64,000 bases of DNA from Streptomyces smyrnaeus (GCF_017676345.1 NZ_JAFFZM010000011.1:1-64000); one strand, 5' to 3'. Shown: positions 23,400-31,943, counted from the stretch's first letter. The notes: generated from the sequence alone by a model not told the origin. Made by a program: numbers and translations.

Positions 23400-24616
23400 G
23401 CCGACCCCGTCCCACGACACCCCCCGCCACCCGTACGGTGGCGCCCCCGGCGGGTCGGCACGGCCCGGCGGACCCGGCCCCGGCCGTGCTCGCCATCGAC
23501 GCGGGCAACAGCAAGACCGATGTCGCGCTGCTGAGCGCGGACGGCAGCGTGCTCGGCACCGCGCGGGGCGGCGGCTTCCGGCCCCCCGCGGTGGGGGTCG
23601 CCGCCGCCGTGGACGTACTGGCCGAGACCGTCGCACGGGCCCACGCGACAGCGCGTGCGACGGCCGGGGCGACGCACGCGGCAGCCGGGACAGCGCGAGC
23701 GACGGCCGGGCAGGACGGGGCCGGGGCCGCCACCCCGGCCCCTCCCCCGGTACGCCAGGTGATGGCCTGCCTGGCCAACGCGGACCTGCCCGTGGAGGAG
23801 GCGCAGCTGGCCGGTGCGCTCACCGACCGCGGCTGGGGTGAGCGGGTCACCGTGCACAACGACACCTTCGCGGTGCTGCGAGCCGGGCTGACCGCCCACG
23901 ACGGCGACGCGGCGCCGCGCGGGGTGGCCGTCGTGTGCGGCGCGGGCATCAACTGCGTCGGTATGCGGCCCGACGGGCGCACGGCGCGCTTCCCCGCCAT
24001 CGGCCGGCTCTCCGGTGACTGGGGCGGCGGTGGAGGACTGGGTGAGGAGGCGCTGTGGCACGCGGCCCGCGCCGAGGACGGCCGCGGCGAGCCGACCCTG
24101 CTGCGCACGGCACTGCCCGCACATTTCGGGCTGGACTCGATGTACGCGCTGATCGAGGCGGTGCACCTGGGCCGTATCCCCTACGCACGGCGGCTGGAGC
24201 TGGCTCCGGTGCTCTTCGAGGTGGCCGCCCGGGGCGACGCCGTCGCGGACTCGCTGGTGGCGCGGATGGCCGAGGAGGTCGTCACCATGGCGGTGGTCGC
24301 GCTGCGCAGGCTGGACCTGCTTGAGGAGGAGGTTCCGGTGCTGCTGGGCGGCGGCATCCTCGCCGCGGGCCACCCCCTCCTCGACGACCGCATCACCCGG
24401 CTCCTCGGGCAGCGCGCGCCACGGGCCCTCCCCCGCGTGGTGCGCGCCCGCCCGGTGCTGGGCGCGGCCCTGCTGGGGCTCGACGCGCTCGGCGCCCCGG
24501 TGGCGGCACACGAGCGGGCGCGCCACTACTTCGAGCGGGCCCGTCCGGCAGATCCCGTGGGGCCGCCGGAGGGCGCGGACACCCCGGCCCCCGGGGCCGG
24601 AGCGGCCACCGGCTGA
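23390..24616 (+). CDS. BadF/BadG-type sugar kinase (GlcNAc kinase-like)
   Basis: 408-aa ASKHA-fold kinase of the BadF/BadG/BcrA/BcrD family, close in layout to N-acetylglucosamine kinase. PHOSPHATE-1 motif: AIDAGNSKTDVALLS at about 34-48; CGAGINCVGM and GDWGGGGGLGEEAL follow, then the ADENOSINE motif VLLGGGILAAGHPLL. An Ala/Thr-rich stretch (about 83-120) is a loose insertion. Start GTG 23390 lies inside the end of the GH4 gene (10-nt overlap) with AAGGAG 8 nt upstream. It should phosphorylate either the imported glycoside or the released sugar. Confidence 0.85.
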   Translation: MGLSRPRPTTPPATRTVAPPAGRHGPADPAPAVLAIDAGNSKTDVALLSADGSVLGTARGGGFRPPAVGVAAAVDVLAETVARAHATARATAGATHAAAGTARATAGQDGAGAATPAPPPVRQVMACLANADLPVEEAQLAGALTDRGWGERVTVHNDTFAVLRAGLTAHDGDAAPRGVAVVCGAGINCVGMRPDGRTARFPAIGRLSGDWGGGGGLGEEALWHAARAEDGRGEPTLLRTALPAHFGLDSMYALIEAVHLGRIPYARRLELAPVLFEVAARGDAVADSLVARMAEEVVTMAVVALRRLDLLEEEVPVLLGGGILAAGHPLLDDRITRLLGQRAPRALPRVVRARPVLGAALLGLDALGAPVAAHERARHYFERARPADPVGPPEGADTPAPGAGAATG

Positions 24617-24639
24617 CGCGTCGCCGGGCGGGCTCCGCT

Positions 24640-24658
24640 GGACGGGGGCTTCCCGTCC
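24640..24658. terminator. Hairpin after the sugar operon
   Basis: Stem GGACGGG with CCCGTCC, loop of 5 nt, 24 nt past the kinase stop. It is short but stable, and is the only hairpin before the next gene. Confidence 0.5.
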
Positions 24659-24743
24659 CGCCGCGCGCCGTCGAGGGGCACTCCCGCGGTCCGGGAGGGA
24701 GGATGGGAGGGGTACGGCCCGGGCCAGGGAGGTAGCCGTCGTC

Positions 24744-26828
24744 GTGAGGAACCGCGAGGAGCCGCCCGAGGAGGACGCCGACGGCGCGGTAGGGGTGAGC
24801 CTCTCCCCGCCCGGCGGGCTCCTGGATGTGCTGGCTGTCGGTGCCGTGGTGCTGGACGAGCGGGGGCGGATCGTGCTGTGGAGCCCGCAGGCCGAGCAGT
24901 TGTTCGGGTATACGGCGGCGGAGGCGCTGGGCCGGTACGCGGCCCCGCTGCTGGTACCGGACGAGCAGATCGAACTCGTGCTCCGCCTGTTCGACCAGGT
25001 GATGCGGGAGGGGAAGAGCTGGGCGGGGGTCTTCCCCGTCAAATGCAAGGACGGCCGGGTCCGGCTCTTCGAGTTCCGCAACATGCGGCTCCACGACGAC
25101 CAGAGCGCCGTCTACGCGCTGGGCCTGGTGACCGACCGGGCCGCGCTGCGCGAGGTCGAGCGCGACCTGGCCTTCTCGACGCTGCTGATCCAGCAGTCCC
25201 CCATGGGTATCGCGGTCCTGGACACCGATCTGCGGTACGTCTCCGTCAACCCCGCCCTCGCCCGACTCGACGGGATCAGCGAGGAGGAGCATCTGGGCAG
25301 GACCGTCCGCGAGGTGCTGCCCCCGTCGCACGCCAGGGACGCCGACGCCGTGCTGCGGCGGGTCCTGGAGACGGGCGAGCCGGTCATGGACCGGGAGGTG
25401 CTGGGCGGCGAGACCCCGGCGGGCGAGGGCCACGCCTGGTCCGTCTCCGTCTACCGGCTCGACGACTCCGGCGGACGACCGCTGGGGCTGTCCATCTCGG
25501 TCACCGACATCACCGAGCGGCACAAGGCGGCGATCCAGGCCGAGCAGGCCCGACAGCGCCTCTCGCACCTGGCCGAAGCGTCCGTACGCATCGGCACCAC
25601 GCTCGATCTGGAGCAGACGGCCCGCGAGCTGGCCGAGATCACCGTGCCCGAGCTGGCGGACATCGCCGCCGTCGATGTGCTCGACGCCGCCGTACAGGAC
25701 CAGCCCGTCCGCATCCCCGAGGAGGAGACCGCCACCTTCCGCGCGCTCGCGCTGGTCTCCGCCTACCCCACCGTCGCGGCCGAGGCCGCCGACCCGCCGG
25801 GCCAGGCCGCCCGCTACAGCGCCGAGCGGCTCATCACCCGCTGTGTCGCCACCGGTCAGCCGGTCGCCGTGCCCGCCGTCCAGCAGGAGGACCTGCGCGG
25901 CATCGCCCGCGACGAGGACTCCGCCGCTCTGCTGGCACGCGCGGGCGTCCACTCCTATCTCGCGGTGCCCCTGATCGCCCGCGGCGAGGTACTGGGCGCG
26001 CTGGATCTCAAGCGCACCCGCAATCCCAAGCCGTTCGACCACGACGACACCATCCTCGCCTGCGAGCTCGCCGGCCGCGCCGCCGTCTGCATCGACAACG
26101 CCCGCCTCTACCGGCAGCAGCACAACATCGCCCTCACCCTGCAGCGCAGCATGCTGCCGACGCCTGCCACCACCTCCACCAGACTGCGCATCGCCTCCCG
26201 CTACCAACCGGCCGGAGCACACAGCGAGATCGGCGGCGACTGGTTCGACGTCCTCCAACTGGCGGAGGAGTGCACCGCGCTGGTGGTCGGCGACGTGATG
26301 GGCAGCGGCGTCACCGCCGCCGCCACCATGGGGCGGCTGCGCACCGCGACCCAGACGCTGGCCCGGCTGGCGCTGCCGCCGGGTGACGTGCTCCGCCACC
26401 TCGACCAGATCACCGCCGGTCTCGACCCGTACTTCGCCACCTGCCTGTACGCGGTCTACGATCCCCACCGCCACCGGTGCCGGGTCGCGTCCGCCGGCCA
26501 TCTGCCACCCGTACTGGTGCCCGCGCGGGGCGAGCCCCGGCTGGTCGAGCTGCCCACGGGCCCGCCGCTGGGCATCGGCGGAGGCGAGCACGGCACCGTC
26601 GCCGTCGACCTCCACCCGGGCGACCTGCTGGTGCTGTACACGGACGGACTGATCGAGACCCGGCGCGACGACATCGAGGACCGGCTGGAAGTGCTGCTGG
26701 ACCTGCTGCGCACCGAGGCCGGTTCCGGCCGCTCCCTGGAAGCCGTCTGCGACCACCTCCTCGAATCGCTGCGCAGCCCGGACAACCACGACGACGTGGC
26801 GCTGCTGCTGATGAGTCCCACGGAGTGA
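24744..26828 (+). CDS. PAS-PAS-GAF SpoIIE phosphatase
   Basis: 694-aa soluble regulator. It has PAS at about 22-135 (VLDERGRIVLWSPQAEQLFGY), a second PAS at 150-265 (IAVLDTDLRYVSVNPALARL, then a PAC region ending SVTDITERHKAA), GAF at 275-440 and a PP2C/SpoIIE domain at 460-690. Catalytic landmarks are IGGDWFDVLQL, GDVMGSGVTAAATMG, LLVLYTDGLIE and DDVALLLM. It would dephosphorylate an anti-anti-sigma factor in response to a cytoplasmic cue. It has no kinase-like domain, unlike the phosphatase at 10-12.7 kb. Start GTG 24744 with GGGAGGT 10 nt upstream; the longer open frame is not coding in style. Confidence 0.88.
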   Translation: MRNREEPPEEDADGAVGVSLSPPGGLLDVLAVGAVVLDERGRIVLWSPQAEQLFGYTAAEALGRYAAPLLVPDEQIELVLRLFDQVMREGKSWAGVFPVKCKDGRVRLFEFRNMRLHDDQSAVYALGLVTDRAALREVERDLAFSTLLIQQSPMGIAVLDTDLRYVSVNPALARLDGISEEEHLGRTVREVLPPSHARDADAVLRRVLETGEPVMDREVLGGETPAGEGHAWSVSVYRLDDSGGRPLGLSISVTDITERHKAAIQAEQARQRLSHLAEASVRIGTTLDLEQTARELAEITVPELADIAAVDVLDAAVQDQPVRIPEEETATFRALALVSAYPTVAAEAADPPGQAARYSAERLITRCVATGQPVAVPAVQQEDLRGIARDEDSAALLARAGVHSYLAVPLIARGEVLGALDLKRTRNPKPFDHDDTILACELAGRAAVCIDNARLYRQQHNIALTLQRSMLPTPATTSTRLRIASRYQPAGAHSEIGGDWFDVLQLAEECTALVVGDVMGSGVTAAATMGRLRTATQTLARLALPPGDVLRHLDQITAGLDPYFATCLYAVYDPHRHRCRVASAGHLPPVLVPARGEPRLVELPTGPPLGIGGGEHGTVAVDLHPGDLLVLYTDGLIETRRDDIEDRLEVLLDLLRTEAGSGRSLEAVCDHLLESLRSPDNHDDVALLLMSPTE

Positions 26829-26983
26829 CGAAGGGCCGGGCGGCGGGGGCGCTCGGACGCGGACCGGGAGGCGGCGGCGCAGGACGCGCCAGGGGTGAAC
26901 GCGGGACCGGCCGACCGCGGACGTAGGGTCGGGCGGTAACGGGGCCGTGGCAGGATGCGGCCCGTCATGGCTGGAAGGCGACC

Positions 26984-28123
26984 GTGACTGCGAACACCGA
27001 GCACCCGTCCCTGCTGGATCTGCCCCCGCTGTCCGCGGAGCATTTCGCCGCCGTCGAGGACAAGATCGCCTCGTTGCTGCGGACCCGCTGCGATGTCGTG
27101 GCGATGCAGGGCGAGGCGCTGCTGCCACTGGAGGCGTGCATCCGCTCGGCGGCGCCACGCGGCAGCACGGCCCTCAATGTGATCACCGGGCCCTACGGGG
27201 AGACGTTCGGCGGCTGGCTGCGCTCGTGCGGAGCGGAGGTCGTCACCGTGACCGCGCCGTTCAGCGGTGCCGTCGCCCCGGAGCAGATCGCCCGGGCGCT
27301 GCGGGAGAACCCGGAGATCGGTCTGGTGAGCCTCGTCCATGCCGAGGCGGCGACCGGCAACACCAACCCCGTCGCGGAGATCGGTGCGGTGGTGCGCGAG
27401 CACGGCGCGCTGCTGATGCTGGACGCGGTCGCGTCGGTGGGTGCCGAGCCGCTGCTGACCGACGCCTGGGGAGTGGACCTGTGCGTCATCGGCGGCCAGA
27501 AGGCGCTGGCGGGCCCCGCGGGGGTCTCGGCCGTGTCGGTCAGCGCGCGGGCATGGGAGCGGATCGCCGCGAACGAGCAGGCGCCGCGCCGCTCGTACCT
27601 GTCACTGCTCGACTGGAAGGAACGCTGGCTCGACGGCGGCCGGACGGCACTGCCGCACGCCCCGGCGCAGTTGGAGATGCTGGCGCTGGAGCAGGCCGTC
27701 GACCGCGTGGTCGCGGAGGGCCTGGACGCGTCCATCGCCCGGCACCGGGCGGCGTCGGCGGCGGTGCGGGCGGGCGCACGGGAACTGCCCGGACTCGACC
27801 CGTACGTGGTGCGGGACCAGGACGCGGCCCCGGCGGCGACGACGCTGCGCGCACCGGCGGAGGGCGTGGACGCGCGCGAGGTGGTGGCCGCCGCGCTCAA
27901 GGCCGACGCGCGGGTACCGCTGCAGGCCGCTGCGGGGCCGTTGGCCGCGGAGGTGCTGCGCGTCAACCACTACGGACAGGCGGCCGAGCGCACGCTGGTG
28001 CTGGACTCGGTGCGGGCCCTGGCCACCGGACTGCACACGCTGGGTGTGGCCGGCGCCGAGAGCGCGCAGGGCCGGGCCCTCGACGCGGCGGACGCGGCCT
28101 GGGGCGACACCTTCGCGGCCTGA
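26984..28123 (+). CDS. PLP-dependent class V aminotransferase
   Basis: 379-aa fold-type I aminotransferase of the alanine-glyoxylate / serine-pyruvate aminotransferase group. The Schiff-base lysine is Lys173 in GGQKALAGPAG. The PLP-binding aspartate lies in LLMLDAVASVGA, and HAEAATGNTNPV is the typical cofactor-contact block. The partner substrate is not deducible: related proteins use alanine, serine, ureidoglycine or pyridoxamine. Start GTG 26984 behind GGAAGG. It stands alone between the SpoIIE gene and a convergent HD-domain gene. Confidence 0.82.
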   Translation: MTANTEHPSLLDLPPLSAEHFAAVEDKIASLLRTRCDVVAMQGEALLPLEACIRSAAPRGSTALNVITGPYGETFGGWLRSCGAEVVTVTAPFSGAVAPEQIARALRENPEIGLVSLVHAEAATGNTNPVAEIGAVVREHGALLMLDAVASVGAEPLLTDAWGVDLCVIGGQKALAGPAGVSAVSVSARAWERIAANEQAPRRSYLSLLDWKERWLDGGRTALPHAPAQLEMLALEQAVDRVVAEGLDASIARHRAASAAVRAGARELPGLDPYVVRDQDAAPAATTLRAPAEGVDAREVVAAALKADARVPLQAAAGPLAAEVLRVNHYGQAAERTLVLDSVRALATGLHTLGVAGAESAQGRALDAADAAWGDTFAA

Positions 28124-28169
28124 CCCGCGAGGAGCAGTCGGGGCGGACCGCTCCCGGCGGGTCGTGCCC

Positions 28170-28197
28170 GCGGGCCGCGAGGTATCTCGCGGCCCGC
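28170..28197. terminator. Bidirectional 12-bp hairpin terminator
   Basis: GCGGGCCGCGAG-GTAT-CTCGCGGCCCGC, a perfect stem with a tetraloop, lies between the convergent aminotransferase and HD-domain genes, 47 nt and 4 nt from their stops. Confidence 0.9.
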
Positions 28198-28200
28198 TGC

Positions 28201-28845
28201 TCACTCCGGCCAGGGCGACTCCAGCACGGCGCGGACGAAGTCGCCACGCCGGAAGTGCGGGTCGTAGTGGGCGAGGACGTCGGCCTTCACATTGCCGAAC
28301 GCCGTCTCCGGCTTCGGCTCCACACCGTCGGCGAACGCCCGCAGGATGCGCTGCTTGAACGCCGGGCGTGGGTGCATGGCGACCACGGCCTCGCGGTCCG
28401 CCGCGTCGATCTCGTCGTACGCGAGGCCGAGCACGTCGTACTCCACACCGGCCGCCACCAACGCCACCTCGGGTTCCATGAACTCCGGGATGCCCGGGGT
28501 GGTGTGCAGGGCGATCGCCGTCCACACGCGCCGGACGGCGTCCTCGGGAACCCGGCGGGCCTCCAGGAAGCGGCGGGCCTCTTCCGCGCTGTCCACCTCG
28601 AAGCGCCGCCCGCTGTCGTGGAACGGCTCCCCCAGGCCCACATCGTGGAAGAGCGCTGCGACATAGAGCAGTTCCGGATCGAAGTCGAGCCGGCGGGCGC
28701 GTCCCAGGAGGCTGCCGAAGAAGTACACCCGGCGCGAATGGTCGTAGATCAGATCGCCGGTGGTGTCGCGCACCAGTTCGGTGGCCTCCGCGGCAAGTCG
28801 GGAGTCCGGCACGCTCACCCCTGCCGGTCCGTGCTGTTCAGCCAT
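28201..28845 (-). CDS. HD-domain hydrolase (cyanamide-hydratase-like)
   Basis: 214-aa metal-dependent HD-superfamily protein. Metal ligands are visible as His36 in YDHSRRVYFFG and the His67-Asp68 doublet in LFHDVG. A later IALHTTPGIPE supplies another histidine. The order DHS-RVYFFG ... FHDVG resembles fungal and bacterial cyanamide hydratase/Ddi2-type proteins rather than cyclic-nucleotide phosphodiesterases. The exact reaction is unknown. GGAGG lies 10 nt before ATG 28845. It is the second gene of a leftward pair with the deazaflavin-type reductase, 55 nt apart. Confidence 0.8.
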   Translation of the reverse strand: MAEQHGPAGVSVPDSRLAAEATELVRDTTGDLIYDHSRRVYFFGSLLGRARRLDFDPELLYVAALFHDVGLGEPFHDSGRRFEVDSAEEARRFLEARRVPEDAVRRVWTAIALHTTPGIPEFMEPEVALVAAGVEYDVLGLAYDEIDAADREAVVAMHPRPAFKQRILRAFADGVEPKPETAFGNVKADVLAHYDPHFRRGDFVRAVLESPWPE

Positions 28846-28900
28846 CGGCCTTCGGCCTCCTTTTTCGTACCGCCGCTCGTCGGTGCCGCCCGCGGTGCGG

Positions 28901-29347
28901 TCAGTGGCCGCCGGGGGTGGGTTCCAGAACGAGGACCGGGATCTCCCGGTCGGTCTTGCGCTGGTAGTCGGCGTAGTCGGGATACGCCTCCACGGCACGC
29001 TTCCACCACACGGCCTTCTCCTCGCCGGTGACCTCGCGCGCCGTCATGTCCTGCCGCACGGGCCCGTCCTGGAGCTCGACGCGGGGGTCGGCGACCACGT
29101 TGTGATACCAGACCGGGTGGGTGGGAGCCCCGCCCAGTGATGCCACCACCGCGTACTTCCCGCCGTGCTCCACCCGCATCAGCGGCGTCTTGCGGACCTT
29201 GCCGCTCTTGGCGCCCTTGGTGGTCAGGACGACGACGGGCATACCCCGCATCGTCGTGCCCTCGGTACCACCGGAGCGCTCGTACAGCTCGACCTGGTCC
29301 CGCACCCACTGCTCGGGGCTCGGCTCGTACTCACCCTCGATCGGCAT
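28901..29347 (-). CDS. F420-dependent quinone reductase-like protein (Ddn family)
   Basis: 148-aa split-barrel protein of the deazaflavin (F420)-dependent nitroreductase family. Diagnostic blocks are VVVLTTKGAKSGKVRKTPLM, then YAVVASLGGAPTHPVWYHNV and DPRVELQDG. Members reduce quinones or nitro compounds with F420H2, possibly protecting against redox stress. It has no signal or membrane segment. It sits upstream of, and probably is co-transcribed with, the HD-domain gene. Confidence 0.87.
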   Translation of the reverse strand: MPIEGEYEPSPEQWVRDQVELYERSGGTEGTTMRGMPVVVLTTKGAKSGKVRKTPLMRVEHGGKYAVVASLGGAPTHPVWYHNVVADPRVELQDGPVRQDMTAREVTGEEKAVWWKRAVEAYPDYADYQRKTDREIPVLVLEPTPGGH

Positions 29348-29589
29348 GCTGCGTACGTCCCCTCATCGGTTCTGCTCCACTGCCCGGGTCCGGTCGGACC
29401 CTTTGGGCTCTGCCCGGCTGCGGCCTGCTCAGCCGTGGCCTTCCCGGCTTACCACAGGCGAGGGTGGCGTACACGTACCGAGGAGCGGGCCAGGGTCGGC
29501 CGAGACGCCCGCACGGGGCGGGGATAGCGTGGCGGGGAACGTGCCGATGGGCACGTGATCGGTACATTCACCCGGAGGTAGAGGCTCCC
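29348..29589. promoter_or_regulatory. Divergent promoter region before EF-hand gene
   Basis: 242 bp. A small hairpin CGTGCC-GATG-GGCACG (29540-29555) lies in the probable 5' leader of the EF-hand gene, followed by GGAGGT at 29574. I found no clear -35/-10 pair. Confidence 0.4.
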
Positions 29590-29805
29590 GTGGCCCGAAT
29601 AGAGGACGCACGCAAGACCTTTGACAAATTCGACCGGAACGGCGACGGCTACGTCACCCCGGTCGAGTTCCAGCAGGCCATGGTGGAGCTGGGAGACCGG
29701 CACTACACCGTGAGCCTCGCGGAGGCCATCGTGAAGACACGGGACGGGAACGGCGACGGCGTTCTGTCCTTCGAGGAGTTCTTCGAGAAGGCCAAGGACC
29801 TCTGA
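29590..29805 (+). CDS. Small EF-hand calcium-binding protein
   Basis: 71-aa calmodulin-like protein with two canonical EF-hand loops: Asp15-Glu26 (DRNGDGYVTPVE) and Asp52-Glu63 (DGNGDGVLSFEE). All five side-chain Ca2+ positions are filled in both loops, so it should bind two calcium ions. Streptomyces carry several such proteins, linked to spore germination and aerial growth. Start GTG 29590 with GGAGGT 10 nt upstream. Monocistronic, followed by two hairpins. Confidence 0.92.
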   Translation: MARIEDARKTFDKFDRNGDGYVTPVEFQQAMVELGDRHYTVSLAEAIVKTRDGNGDGVLSFEEFFEKAKDL

Positions 29806-29823
29806 CGAAGTCCGAGAGCCGGT

Positions 29824-29890
29824 GAGGGCGGGTGTCCCACGGCATCCCGCCCTCGCGCGCACCCGGCGGCCGCCCCAGCGGGCGGCCGCC
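29824..29890. terminator. Two consecutive hairpins after EF-hand gene
   Basis: The first stem is GAGGGCGGG (29824-29832) with 29846-29854, loop 13. The second is GGCGGCCGCCC (29865-29875) with 29880-29890, a perfect 11-bp stem with the tetraloop CAGC. The remaining roughly 220 bp to the next start hold no recognisable gene. Confidence 0.8.
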
Positions 29891-30110
29891 TCCTGTCGTT
29901 CCGGCCCCGACCCGGCGCGCCGCCGCCTGCGGAAGCGGAATCCGGTCGGCCCGGTACCCCAAGGCACGTACGCCGCACGGAGGTTGAGGCACACGGCACG
30001 GCACCGTGCCGGCTGCCCTCGCCGTGGCCCGCCCGGAGGGCCGCCGTAGAGTGGCGGTCAACAGATCGTTGGCCCCGGCGGACCACCGGGGCGGATTGCG
30101 TGGGGCACTG

Positions 30111-30926
30111 ATGGCGGAAATCGGGGACGAGCAGCGGCCACTCAACACCGGCACGGCGCACTCCGCGCGGGTCTACGACTACATCCTGGGCGGCAAGAAC
30201 CACTACGAGGCCGACGTCGCGGCCGGTGACGCCATGATCCAGGTCTGGCCCGCGCTACCGGTGCATATGAGGGCCAACCGGGCTTTCATGCTGCGCGCGA
30301 GCCGCTACCTCGCGCGCGAACGGGGAATTCGGCAGTTCCTGGACATCGGCACCGGACTGCCCACCTCTCCCAACCTCCACGAGGTCGTCCAGGAGGTGGA
30401 GCCCACGGCCCAGGTCGTCTACGTCGACAACGACCCGATCGTGTTGAACTACGCGCAAGCGCTGCTCGCCAGCACCCCGCAGGGTCGTACCACCTACGTC
30501 CACGCGGACATGCGGGACCCGGACGCCATCCTCGGCTCCGCCGAGTTCCGAGCCACCTTGGACCTCGACGAGCCGATCGCGCTGCTGGTCATCGGGATGC
30601 TGCACTTCATCCATCCCTCGGACGACGACCACGGGCTGCTCCGCAGGCTGCTGGAACCGCTGCCGGCCGGCAGCTATCTCGCCGCGACCATCGGTACCGC
30701 CGACTTCGCGCCGGAGGAGGTCGGTCGGGTCGCCGAGCAGTACGCGGCGGAGGGGATGCCGATGGTTCTGCGGACACATCAGGAGGCGTCCGATTTCTTC
30801 ACCGGTCTCGAACTGGTGGACCCCGGCGTGGTCCAGGTCCACAAGTGGCGCCCCGGTCCGGACGACGAGCCCGTACGTGACGAGGACATCGCCATGTACG
30901 GCGCCTTGGCCCGCAAGCCCGACTGA
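30111..30926 (+). CDS. DUF574-family SAM-dependent methyltransferase
   Basis: 271-aa protein of the S-adenosyl methyltransferase family expanded in Streptomyces (DUF574/Methyltransf_19). The family opening TAHSARVYDYILGGKNHYEAD is near residues 12-32, the SAM loop is FLDIGTGLPT, and VVYVDNDPIVL holds the acidic ribose contact. The C-terminus MYGALARKPD is standard. The methyl acceptor is unknown; several paralogues sit beside regulators, as here (a MarR remnant follows). Start ATG 30111; the longer frame is not coding in style. Confidence 0.9.
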   Translation: MAEIGDEQRPLNTGTAHSARVYDYILGGKNHYEADVAAGDAMIQVWPALPVHMRANRAFMLRASRYLARERGIRQFLDIGTGLPTSPNLHEVVQEVEPTAQVVYVDNDPIVLNYAQALLASTPQGRTTYVHADMRDPDAILGSAEFRATLDLDEPIALLVIGMLHFIHPSDDDHGLLRRLLEPLPAGSYLAATIGTADFAPEEVGRVAEQYAAEGMPMVLRTHQEASDFFTGLELVDPGVVQVHKWRPGPDDEPVRDEDIAMYGALARKPD

Positions 30927-31017
30927 GAGCCCACTGGCCGACCGGATCCCTCCACCGGCACGAACGGACCCGGCACGAACCGGGCGGACCGCAACACGCG
31001 GGGGGGCGGCGACCGCC

Positions 31018-31134
31018 GTCATCACCCGGACCCTGGCCGATGTGGAGAACCGTGCACTCGACGGCCTGCCCGCCGAGGCAGTCACGGGTTTCTACGCGCA
31101 TCTGGACGCGCTGGTGGAAGACTGGCCGCTCTAG
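31018..31134 (+). pseudogene. Remnant of a MarR-family regulator (C-terminus)
   Basis: 38 codons ending in TAG read like the last helices of a MarR protein (ITRTLADVENRALDGLPAE, then a helix ending HLDALVEDWPL). No winged-helix region precedes it: the bases before 31018 in the same frame code an unrelated Pro/Arg/Thr-rich stretch. There is no start codon with a ribosome site. It looks like the tail of a decayed regulator next to the methyltransferase. Chance similarity cannot be excluded at this length. Confidence 0.45.
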
Positions 31135-31249
31135 GCACCGGCGCGCAGCCGGCGAACGCATGGACCGACGGCGCGCAGTCCGGGGCCGCATGGCCGGAGT
31201 TGGGCGGCGGGGTCCGACGGAGGACGCGGAGTGCGGTGGCGTACCGCCC

Positions 31250-31525
31250 TCAGGCGTTCACTTTCGCCTTCGCCGCGCCCGGTCGGGGCTTCTTGCCGCT
31301 CTGCCCTTGTTCCTCGGCGGGCTGCTCCTTGGGGCCGAGGACTTCCGCGCTCGCCTCGGCTGCGATGTCGTACAGCCCCTCGTTCACCTCGTGAGCGGCG
31401 CGCTTCGCGTCCGCGGCCAATTTCACCGACGTCTTGACAGCGCCTCGGACGACCGGCCTGAGTACCTTCTTGACGAGTGGAGCGGAGATCACTCCGACCA
31501 CGAAGACAGGAAATACGGGAGGCAT
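31250..31525 (-). CDS. Small DUF5132-like protein, copy A
   Basis: 91 aa. The hydrophobic N-terminal helix (VFPVFVVGVISAPLVKKV) is followed by a Lys/Arg-Ala amphipathic segment (VKTSVKLAADAKRAAHEVNE), an acidic helix and a Lys/Pro-rich tail. It is clearly paralogous to the protein at 32088-32345: both share VRGxVKTSxKLAAD and RRAAHE/KRAAHE. The layout resembles DUF5132 proteins of unknown function; membrane association is likely. GAGAGGAA lies 9 nt before the ATG. The two paralogues flank the 62-aa gene. Confidence 0.72.
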   Translation of the reverse strand: MPPVFPVFVVGVISAPLVKKVLRPVVRGAVKTSVKLAADAKRAAHEVNEGLYDIAAEASAEVLGPKEQPAEEQGQSGKKPRPGAAKAKVNA

Positions 31526-31621
31526 GGCGATTCGTTCCTCTCAGACCTTTTCCGTTCGCGGACCCTCTGCCATTTCGAGCATAAGGGGCCAACGAGCACC
31601 CAGCCAGGGCGGCCCATCCCT

Positions 31622-31640
31622 TTCACCCTTTCGAGTATTC
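31622..31640 (-). promoter_or_regulatory. Shared upstream element, copy A
   Basis: TTCACCCTTTCGAGTATTC lies 97 bp upstream of small gene A and matches 16 of 19 bases of the element before small gene B. It is probably the promoter or operator they inherited together. Confidence 0.5.
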
Positions 31641-31754
31641 AACGGTCGATATCGAGCTTTTCCGTTCCAATGTGAAAGGCGGGGCCGTGGGGAAAATTGA
31701 GGCTGTTATTTTCTAGGAAACGCGCGGACGCGCGGATCCGATCTGGAAGGACCC

Positions 31755-31943
31755 ATGTCCCAGAAGACAGAGACCACAACGGACAACGTGCTCTACTCCG
31801 CCCAGGTGCGGCACGAGGACGGGCGGTACACATTGACGGTGACCGATCTGGTGAACGACACCGTTCAGGTGTTCCCGGTGGCGAAGAAGGCCGTGGACCG
31901 GCTGCCCTTCTATCTCGACATGCTCAAGAGCAAGCTGTCGTGA
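31755..31943 (+). CDS. 62-aa protein of unknown function
   Basis: Short soluble protein with a beta-rich first half (YSAQVRHEDGRYTLTVTDLV) and a basic/amphipathic C-terminal helix (DRLPFYLDMLKSKLS). GGAAGGACCC precedes the ATG. I recognise no family. It lies between the two paralogous leftward genes, divergent from copy A and convergent with copy B, and the trio may be one functional module. The sequence just upstream is AT-rich (tgttattttctaggaaa), as expected for a promoter. Confidence 0.65.
   Translation: MSQKTETTTDNVLYSAQVRHEDGRYTLTVTDLVNDTVQVFPVAKKAVDRLPFYLDMLKSKLS

Noticed and set aside
24393..27158. 921-codon leftward frame over the PAS-GAF-SpoIIE gene
   Set aside because: Shadow of the phosphatase gene on the other strand; no recognisable domain.
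30877..31134. 85-aa gene after the methyltransferase
   Set aside because: Its first 47 codons overlap the methyltransferase end in another frame and have no ribosome site; only the last 38 codons look like part of a MarR protein, so I list a remnant instead.
31712..31722. TTTCTAGGAAA before the 62-aa gene as a second ROK operator
   Set aside because: It shares only the GGAAA and TTTC halves in reverse order and lacks the AGGAAA-N-TTTCCT arrangement.
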